Assembly (NCBI GenBank): GCA_014218235.1 | Contig: CM024766.1 | Location: 22,603,346-22,667,345, forward strand | Direction of reading: 5' to 3' | Length of the DNA: 64,000 nt | Source: Colocasia esculenta | Taxonomy: Eukaryota > Streptophyta > Magnoliopsida > Alismatales > Araceae | Shown: positions 56,703 to 64,000 of the stretch, piece after piece | Numbering within the stretch: position 1 is the first letter of the stretch | Layout: each line of letters opens with the position of its first letter | Made by a program: the position numbers and the translations under genes | The notes under the pieces: model-generated | What the model saw: only the letters and a program-made list of their open reading frames with translations | Told to the model about the DNA's origin: nothing | The model's database searches: none

Positions 56703-58818
56703 ACGTCGTGCATTTTTTGGATCGTTGTGGATCCTCGTTTAGTGGTTGTGGAGGCCAGTGTATGGCCAATGACGTGTGTTACAGGTGTTTATGCAGGTTT
56801 CCGGAGCTTTGTGGGCCAACAGTTCGGGCCCAAAGCACCCGTTGGTTCACTGTCTGTAAACGCGATAGGGATGGGCATCGCGTTCTAAACGCGACTACCT
56901 TGGGTGTCGCATTCTGGTTACCGCCGCGGAGCGGTCTTTGTCTGCCGCGTGTCGCGCGCTGGGCGGCCTGCTGACGTCAACCATGAGAAGGCGACGGCCT
57001 TCTCCGTCGCATTCAGGTCGCAACGGTAGGGTGCGTCGCGTTCTCAACCGCGAAATGCTCTTAACCTAGGTTGGCCAGACAGAGCTCAGCAAGCTCTGTT
57101 TGGCCAGGGGGAGGAGTTTTCACGGGTTTTCTGGGCGATTTGACGTGTTGGAGTTGTTTTCGGCGTGGTCTCGCTGCGAGGACGTCACACGGAGCGGGGG
57201 GAAACGCCGAGTGGTTATCGTTCTTCGCGTTCTTCGCGTTCTTCGCGAAGGTAGAGGGATTCCCCCGCATTTTACGTTGTGAATTGCATGTGAAGCATGA
57301 ATAGCTTGTTACTTGCTTTATAAATGATAGATACCATGCTAGGATGTTGAGTAAAGCATGAAAATAGGTTTTTATATCGTTTTACATGGTTTGCATGGGT
57401 GATCCGAAGACGGGATCCCGGATTAAGGTTCCTGTCTGTGAAGGCGACGGACCCTCCTGTCGCATTCTGAACGCGACAGGCCGACCTGTCGCGTCCTGCT
57501 TCTAAACACGACCTATCGGGGTGTCACGTTCAGAAGGCGATAGTAGCCCCCGTCACGTTAGCAGTTCCGAGGGCTTTGTGATTGTGCATGATAGCATGGT
57601 TATCGGATTATCGAAAGATGTTGTGTGTGGTTAAGGTAAGCGGTGCATTGGAACTTATAGCACTCGAGGAGCATGTTGTTCACGTGGCTTACGTGGTGTT
57701 CAGGTGGTTTGTGCAGTGTGCACGTGGTTTGTGTGTGCGTGGCGAGTAGTACAACGCCTACCGTGGTTACCTCTTCAGTTGGGAGCCTCAGGTTCTGTGT
57801 GAACCAGGCACGTAAGTGTTTAGGGCTTGTCCCAGTACTTGTGTACCGCTAGGGTCTGTGTCGTCTTCCTGGACACCCTCACTCTGTAGTTTGAGTAGTA
57901 CGTCCTACTGAGGGAAAGACGACAATAGGACAGCGGCTTGTGTATTGTGGGTGTACTTAGTCGCTTGTAGCGCGCTCTTGGTTGGGGGACGGACACTAGT
58001 AGACGTACTGGTCCCCAGCTAGTCCTTGTTTCCAGTGCCTCACTTTAGGGTGCTCGAGCCAGAGACCCTAAGGGTGCCAGGCATGGAGTTGTAGCTGTGT
58101 GAGCTGCAATTGTGGTGTGTGTTGGTCTCCACAGCTTGTTGGTTCTGTTGTGGTGGAGCGGTAGCTGGACCTTTCGTTTTTGGCTACGAGACTAAGAGGT
58201 AGTCCTGTGTGGTTTGACCTGGTCGGTTGCTGCTGTCGCGAACCAGACTTCGTGGCTCGAGTGTGGCGTTTTCCTACTTTAGCACGTACACCTGGTTGTG
58301 GTTTTTCGTTTATTTACTTAAGCTGCTTATGTTGATAGCATGTGCTAAGTAGAGTTTACGACTTTAATATCCTGCTTAGTTAGTTCTATAAATTGCTAGC
58401 GTAGCTGCCTGCTTTTGTTACTTGTGATTTTGGTTTGCTCGGTTTTTGGGAGAGTTTCCCTACTGAGTCAGTGACTTGTGAGGCTCACCCCTACTCCTTT
58501 CAGGTCAGGGAGAGCAGGTGGCTTCACATCTGTCTTCTTGTCCGGAGCCGCATCGCAGCAGCGTTGGGTCGACGCCTCCAGCAGTGTAATTTACTTTTCT
58601 ATTGTACTTGTACTTTGACTTTTGTTGAAATTTGGCTATGTAAACCCATTGTAATTATGTGTGGGATGTTGAATCTTATATATATATCAGTGTGTTTTTT
58701 TGTGTTTTCACGGACATGTGTGTGATATCCATGGCGAGGCTTCGGCCTATTCGCGGAAGGCGGAGTCAGGTCAAGCCTATTATTAGGTTAACGACTTTGA
58801 ACGACATGGTCCATCACA
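56701..58818 (+). repeat. 5' LTR of element C
   Basis: The LTR starts TAACGTCGTGC (its partner starts TGTCGTCGCGC, so TG has mutated) and ends CATCACA. It contains GCGAC-type hairpins at 56877-56895, 56991-57010 and 57473-57492, three tandem TTCTTCGCG units at 57220-57248 and two CACGTG sites (57681, 57721). Confidence 0.85.
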
Positions 58819-58820
58819 AT

Positions 58821-58832
58821 TGGTATCAGAGC
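58821..58832 (+). promoter_or_regulatory. Primer-binding site of element C
   Basis: TGGTATCAGAGC, the initiator-Met tRNA primer site, begins two bases after the LTR end. Confidence 0.9.
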
Positions 58833-58972
58833 TAGGTCCATGTAAACATGAAGGAACTGGGAGATTACATAGCCTGATTTCTACACTAGTCCACTGCTGG
58901 TAGTTGACCCTAGTTTTGTATTGATTTGTTGGTATATGTGTGGTTGGAATGTTGTTTGTGTAGGAATTTGAA

Positions 58973-60170
58973 ATGGCTGATAGGAGAGACTGAGGAGGTG
59001 GGGGAGATGAATAGGAGGAAACAACACATCAGATGATTGAGCGGATATGGGAGAGTTTAACTCAAATAAGAACAAGGTTGGACCAGTAGGGTCCAGTGCA
59101 ACCAGCAGTAGTAGGGCCTTCGTTGTTGAGGAGGCAGGACCAGTATCACTTGTGCCACCCCCACCACCACCAGGAGTGGAGGTACCTCTTGTGGTACCTG
59201 TACCACCAGCACCACCAATGAGGGCAGAGGAAGAACCAACTATGCAGATTGAGAGATTTCTGAGATTGTAGCCGCCTACTTACACAGGGGGACCTAATCC
59301 AGACACAGATAAGCACTGGATTCATGAAATAGAAAGAGTTTTTGTGATTATGAGATGTCCACTAGCAGATAGAGTGGTTCTGGATACTTACTAGTTGCAG
59401 GGTTTTGCGCAAGAATGGTGGAGATTGAAAATGCAGACTACTTTTGCTGGCATATCAGAGGATACTATTACATGGCCAGAATTTCTAGAGGTGTTTAATG
59501 ACACATTTTTCCAAGTACAAGTTCAGCACGCAAAAAGAGAGCAATTTTGGACTCTGCAACAAGGAAATTCTTTTGTTTTAGAGTATCAGATGCGATTCAT
59601 GGCTCTTAGCAAGTATGCATCGTATGTCGTGACAAATAATGCCATGATGGTTGAATATTTCATTCGTGGATTGAGGGTCGAGTTGCAGAATGCGGTGATA
59701 CTGCTCATGTGCAAGACTGTGGAGGAAGTGGCACAGAGAGCAACCATATTAGAGAGGTCCGTTCGGACTTGCCAGTCGGGAGAGTCAGGTTCGGGTAGCT
59801 TCTGGCTATCGCAGCAGTCTTCGGGGATTAGTAAAGGAAAGGCACCAGCGGGACCATCTTCCTCAGGCTTCAGTAAGTGGGGTTCAAAGTTGAAGAAAAT
59901 ATTTAGAGGAAGAGGAGGAGGTCGTCAGCAGATGTTCTAGAAGGGGCGAGGTTACAGGCCAGAGGTGGAGGAGTCACAACAGAGTACAGCTAGGCAGCCT
60001 ACAATTCCACCAGGTTATAGATGCTATAACTGTGATCAGCTGGGGCATTTGATTCGCAATTGTCCCTATCCAAGAGAGTATGGGTATGGAAGAGGAGTGC
60101 AGCAACAGAAGCAGCCACAGCAGCCACCAGCAAGACGAGGAAGGGGAGCACCGCACCAGCATGGTCGAGG
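58973..60170 (+). pseudogene. Element C Gag
   Basis: An ATG at 58973 is soon followed by a stop, and the main Gag frame is shifted by the time it reaches 59047. The capsid region (59280-59760) has FAQEWWRLKMQ, FFQVQVQHAKREQF and YFIRGLRVELQ. A CCHC knuckle CYNCDQLGHLIRNC starts at 60022. A TAG at about 59391 lies where element B has CAG in the homologous YQL word, and another TAG lies at 59938-59940. The sequence is AT-richer than element B. Confidence 0.85.
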
Positions 60171-60179
60171 GCGGGTTAT

Positions 60180-63100
60180 GGCTATCACCCAAGCCCAGGC
60201 AGAGGCTTCTAATTTGATAGAAGGTATATTGCCCATTTATGAATTTTCAGCAAGAGTTTTAATTGATCCAGGTGCTTCACATTTTTTTATTTCTGAAGAA
60301 TTTATGGATAGTATGGTGCACCCATTAGAAGAGAAGTTGTGTAAGTTAGTTGTAGAGGTCCCTTCAGGTGAATTTATGCTCACCTCTTGTTATATCGATG
60401 AGGTTCCTATTGTGATTCAAGAAAATCAGTTGTCTACTAGATTATATGCATTACAGTTAAGAGATTATGATATCATTATGTGTATGGATTGGCTGGAAGC
60501 CTATGGAGCAATGGTTGATTGCAGAAAGAAGAGGGTCAGGTTTTGTCACCCTAATGGAGCAGTATTCGAATTTCAAGGTATGTCGTTCTACACTTCCAAG
60601 TTTATAATTTCAGCACTTAGAGGTAGGAAGTTGTTGAATGCGGGTTGTGTAGCTTACCTAGCTTCAGTGAGTTTAGTAGAGACTGGTAAGTCAGTTGAAG
60701 CAGTTCCAGTGGTCAGGGAATTTGCATATGTGTTTCCAGATGATTTACCAAGTCTAGCTCCACACAGGGAGGTGGACTTTATAGTAGAATTGCAGCCAGG
60801 ATCCATGCCAATTTCTAAGGCACCGTGCAGGATGGCACCAACAGAGCTCAAGGAATTGAAGAAGCAGTTGTAGGAATTGCTAGAAAAAGGTTTCATCAGG
60901 CTGAGTCATTCACCATGGGGAGCTCCTGTGTTATTTGTAAGAAAGAAAGATGGAAACATCTGAATTGTAGTGTAGTGGTTAAGATACTACACTTCTAATA
61001 TAGAGGTCTTGGGTTCAAAACCCAGAATAGTCAATAAAAAAGAAAGAAAGATGGAAGTTTTAGAATGTGTATTGATTATCGGAAGATGAATGATGTGACC
61101 ATAAAGAATAAGTATCTGTTGCTAAGAATTGATGATTTATTTAATCAGCTTCAATCAGCTAAAGTGTTCTCCAAGATTGACTTGAGGTCTGGGTATCATC
61201 AGTTAAGAATTAGAGAAGAAGACATTGATAAAACAACATTCAGGACTAGATATGGGCACTACGAGTTTGTTGTTATGCCATTTGGGCTAACCAATGCACC
61301 AGCAGTGTTCATGAATTTAATGAACATAATTTTTCATCCATATATGGATCAGTTTATTGTGGTTTTCATAGATGATATAGTGGTTTACTCAGCATCAGAG
61401 GAGGAACATGCAGCACACCTGAGAATTACTTTGTAGACATTATGGGACAATTTGTTGTATGCTAAATTTAGCAAATGTGTGTTTTGGTTGAAGGAAATTA
61501 AGTTCTTGGGTCATGTTATCTCAGCAGAGGGAGTTGCAGTTGATCCAGCTAAGGTTGAGGCAGTTATGAAATGGGAAGTGCCAAAGACAAATACAGAGAT
61601 CAGGAGTTTTCTGGGTTTAGTAGGTTATTACAGGCATTCTATACAGGATTTTTCCAAGATCGCAGCACCAATGACCAAGTTAACCAGGAAAGATGTACCA
61701 TTTGTGTGGTCGAATGATTGTCAGAAAAGTTTTATGGAGTTGAAGAAAAGGCTTACAGCAGCGCCAGTGTTGGCATTACCAGTAGGCAGTGGAGGTTTTG
61801 TGGTGTACACAAATGTGTCCAGAAGAGGGCTTGGAGCAGTGTTAATGCAACATAGCAAAGTTATAGCTTATGCATCTAGGCAGTAGAAGCCAGCAGAGGA
61901 GAACTACCCAATGCATGATCTAGAATTAGCAGCAGTTGTCTTTGCTTTGAAGATGTGGAGGCATTACCTTTATGGTGAGAGGTTTGAAATTTTTACAGAT
62001 CACAAAAGTTTGAAATATATTTTCTCTCAGAAGGATTTGAATCTCCGACAGCGAAGGTGGGTAGAATATTTGAAAGATTATGATTTCAGTTTTGCTTACC
62101 ACCCGGGTAAGCCAATGTTGTAGCTGATGCATTAAGCAGAAAAGCATATCTCAGTCACATGATGATTAAAGAGTGAAAATTGTATGCAGAAATAGCAGAA
62201 AATTCATTATATGTTCCAAGCAGTCATCGGCGAACAGTGCTAGCCAGTAGTGCTATAGAGCCATCTTTATATTGGCAGATTATTGAAGCTCAGAGGACAG
62301 ATGGGAGCTTAGCAGAGATTGTCAAAATGGAGGGTGTCACAATTGATGATAATTGTGTAGTTAGGCTCAGAGGTAGGTTGTATGTACCAGCGGAAAGGGA
62401 GGTAAAGCAAAGGGTACTGGAGGAGGCACATAAATCCAGGTACACCATTCACCCAGGCAGTACTAAAATGTATCAAGATTTAAGAAAGCATTTTTGGTGG
62501 CCACATATGAAGAGGGAGATCGCAGAATTTATAGCAAGGTGTTCAGTTTGTCAGCAGATAAAGGTAGAGCATCAAAAGCCCGGAGGGCTACTACAACCAT
62601 TACCAATTCCACAATGGAAATGGGATGATATTGCTATGGATTTTGTCACAGGACTACCGAGGACAGCTACAGGGCACAATGGTATATGGGTCTTTGTTGA
62701 TAGATTGACCAATGTATGTAGATTGATAGCAGTGAGTATGTCTTGGACAGTAGACAGATTGGCAATAATTTATGTTGACAGGATCATACCATTACATGGC
62801 ATTCCGAAGACAATTGTTTCTGATAGGGATCTAAGATTTACTTCTGGTTTCTGGAGGAGTTGACAGAGATTTGTTGGTACATAATTGAGGTACAGTTCAG
62901 CCTATCACCCAAAAACTGATGGTCAGACAGAAAGAACCATTTAGACAATTGACAACATGTTACGAGCTTGTTGTTTAGTGTGGGGAGGCAGTTAGGAGCA
63001 CCATCTGGGGATGGTAGAATTTGCTTATAATAATAGTTATCACACCAGCATTGGAATGACACCTTATGAGGCCTTGTATGGTAGGCCATGTAGAACACCA

Positions 63101-63676
63101 TTGAACTGGCATGAAGTTGGAGAGAGGCAAGTAATGGGTCTTGAGTTGATTCAGCAGACTACAGAGATGGTCAGATTTATTAAAGAAAAGCTGCAGACAG
63201 CCCAAAGCTGGCAGAAGAGCTATGTGGATACTCGACAGAGACCACTACAGTTTGAAGTTGGAGACTTTGTTTTTCTGAGAGTTTCTCCTACAAAGGGTGT
63301 CCTGAGGTTTAGTAAGAAAGGTAAGTTGAGCCCAAGGTATATGGGTCCCTTCCAAGTGTTGGGAAGAATTGGAGAGACAACATACATAATTGATTTGCCA
63401 GCAGATTTCATTAATGCTCATGACGCCTTCCATGTTTCTATGTTGAGAAAATATATTAAAGATCTGTCAGAGGTAGTCAGTTTTTAGCATGATGATTTAA
63501 AGCACGACATGTCTATGCTAGAATACCCAGTGCAGATCATAGGCCGCAGAACACAGAAATTGAGAAATAAAGAAATTGAATTGGTAAAGGTTAGATGGGA
63601 GAATAGACAGGGAGGAGAAGATACATGAGAGTTGGCAGAGGAAATGTTTAAAGCATATCCTTACCTATTTGAGTAA
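60180..63676 (+). pseudogene. Element C Pol: protease, RT, RNase H, integrase, chromodomain-like tail
   Basis: The protease site is VLIDPGASHFF, so DTG/DSG is altered. RT begins at about 60840, is split by a SINE at 60956-61039, and resumes with VFSKIDLRSGYHQLRI and catalytic FIDD (about 61366). RNase H has FTDHKSLKYIF and YHPGKP. Integrase shows its zinc-binding part (62424-62560), AMDFVTGLP, SDRDLRFTS and TDGQTERT. The tail reads FHVSMLRKYI and EYPVQIIGRRTQKLR, then WENRQGGEDT. Stops occur at 60871, 61434, 61884, 62941 and near 63485; frame changes near 62100 and 62860. Two stops (60871, 62941) are TAG where element B has CAG. Confidence 0.9.
60956..61039 (+). mobile_element. tRNA-derived SINE or retroposed tRNA-like sequence, 84 bp
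   Basis: The insert lies between perfect 17-bp duplications AAGAAAGAAAGATGGAA (60939-60955 and 61040-61056). It contains TAGTGTAGTGGTTAAGATAC, a box A-like D-arm, and GGGTTCAAAACCC, a box B-like T-arm, with an anticodon-like loop CTTCTAA that would read UCU (Arg). It ends in A-rich sequence. The acceptor stem is only partly paired, so it is not an intact tRNA gene. It interrupts RT. Confidence 0.8.
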
Positions 63677-63746
63677 GCTTTCACTTCTTTTTAGATGATA
63701 GTACATGGTGTTGTGTTTAATGACGTACGTGTTTAAATTTCTTCTT

Positions 63747-63787
63747 GAATTTCGAGGTCGAAATTTCTTTTTAGATGATAGTAATTT
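63747..63787 (+). promoter_or_regulatory. Pre-LTR hairpin of element C, polypurine tract lost
   Basis: GAATTTCG-AGGT-CGAAATT (63747-63765) is the hairpin found before the purine tract in elements A and B. Here it is followed by TTTTTAGATGATAGTA, a copy of sequence at about 63690-63706, instead of purines. Confidence 0.6.
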
Positions 63788-64000
63788 TGTCGTCGCGCAT
63801 TTTTTGGATCCTTGTGGATCCTCATTTAGTGGTTGTGGAGGCCAGTGTGTGGCCAATGACATGTGATACAGGTGTTTATGCAGGTTTCCAAGCTTTGTGG
63901 GCCGACAGTTCGGGCCTAAAGCACCCGTTGGTTCACTATCTGTGAATGTGACAGGGTTGGGCATCGCGTTTTGAACGTGACGGCCCTGGGTGTCATGTTT
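63788..64000 (+). repeat. 3' LTR of element C, first 213 bp
   Basis: It aligns to 56701-56913 with scattered, mostly transitional differences, and continues beyond the window. Confidence 0.88.

Larger units (their letters stand above)
56701..64000 (+). mobile_element. Chromovirus (Ty3/gypsy) element C, 3' LTR cut by window end
   Basis: LTR1 (56701-58818) is followed by a primer site and gag-pol, then the start of LTR2 at 63788, which matches LTR1 from its first bases. The domain order and chromodomain-like tail place it with element B, but the two differ greatly in base composition and sequence, so they are separate families. Several in-frame stops and one frameshift region mark it as inactive. 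The flank to the left is a CT repeat and the right flank is outside the window, so the target duplication cannot be checked. Confidence 0.9.

Noticed and set aside
60965..61031. Functional tRNA-Arg gene
   Set aside because: The acceptor stem pairs at only about 4 of 7 positions and the anticodon stem has a mismatch; it sits between a 17-bp target duplication.

Overview
This window is plant nuclear DNA made almost entirely of transposable elements. The evidence is a CACTA (En/Spm) transposon, several chromodomain-type Ty3/gypsy elements, Ty1/copia remains, MITEs and a tRNA-derived SINE, together with plant-type introns and AT-rich spacers. I cannot name the species; a flowering plant is the safest reading. 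I found no host gene I would defend. Most coding stretches are TE proteins, and most carry stops or frameshifts.

Layout: (1) 1-8050, a minus-strand CACTA element with a broken TNP2 transposase (762-4426), the start of a second gene with a tandem microexon array (18-645), a G-rich tract, a GA tract, and its terminus at 7856-8050. (2) 8051-17348, AT-rich spacer with an LTR/PBS relic (about 10111-10890), a degenerate CACTA end (about 12120-12257), a Mutator-like MITE with a 9-bp target duplication (15797-15979) and a 638-bp foldback element (16708-17345). (3) 17349-20345, an antisense chromovirus LTR plus the last bit of its polyprotein. (4) About 20346-34505, a 5'-truncated copia element split inside its RNase H region by a complete but decayed chromovirus, element B (23464-33186; LTRs of about 2.3 kb). 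(5) 34506-36896, spacer. (6) 36897-55227, an 18.3-kb minus-strand LTR element with 3.9-kb near-identical LTRs, 5-bp target duplications (one mismatch), two open reading frames (an unknown 329-aa protein and a 1167-aa Gag) and no recognisable pol. About 5.8 kb downstream of gag is instead filled with arrays of short hairpin-forming repeats. (7) 55668-56245, a hAT-like MITE. (8) 56701 to the window end, another chromovirus, element C, carrying a small tRNA-like SINE inside its reverse transcriptase.

The most unusual object is the gag-only element. Its Gag is an internal duplication of two diverged modules. Downstream are at least four families of tandem hairpins whose stems differ between copies yet stay complementary. 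The best set is six copies of an AAAA bulge, a CCC/GGG stem and a GAAA (GNRA) tetraloop on variable lower stems. These folds make better sense on the element's transcribed strand, which suggests selected RNA structure, perhaps for packaging or dimerisation (inference). A second novelty is the CACTA microexon array: five tandem copies (38, 38, 39, 39 and 47 nt) with short introns having plant-like splice sites.
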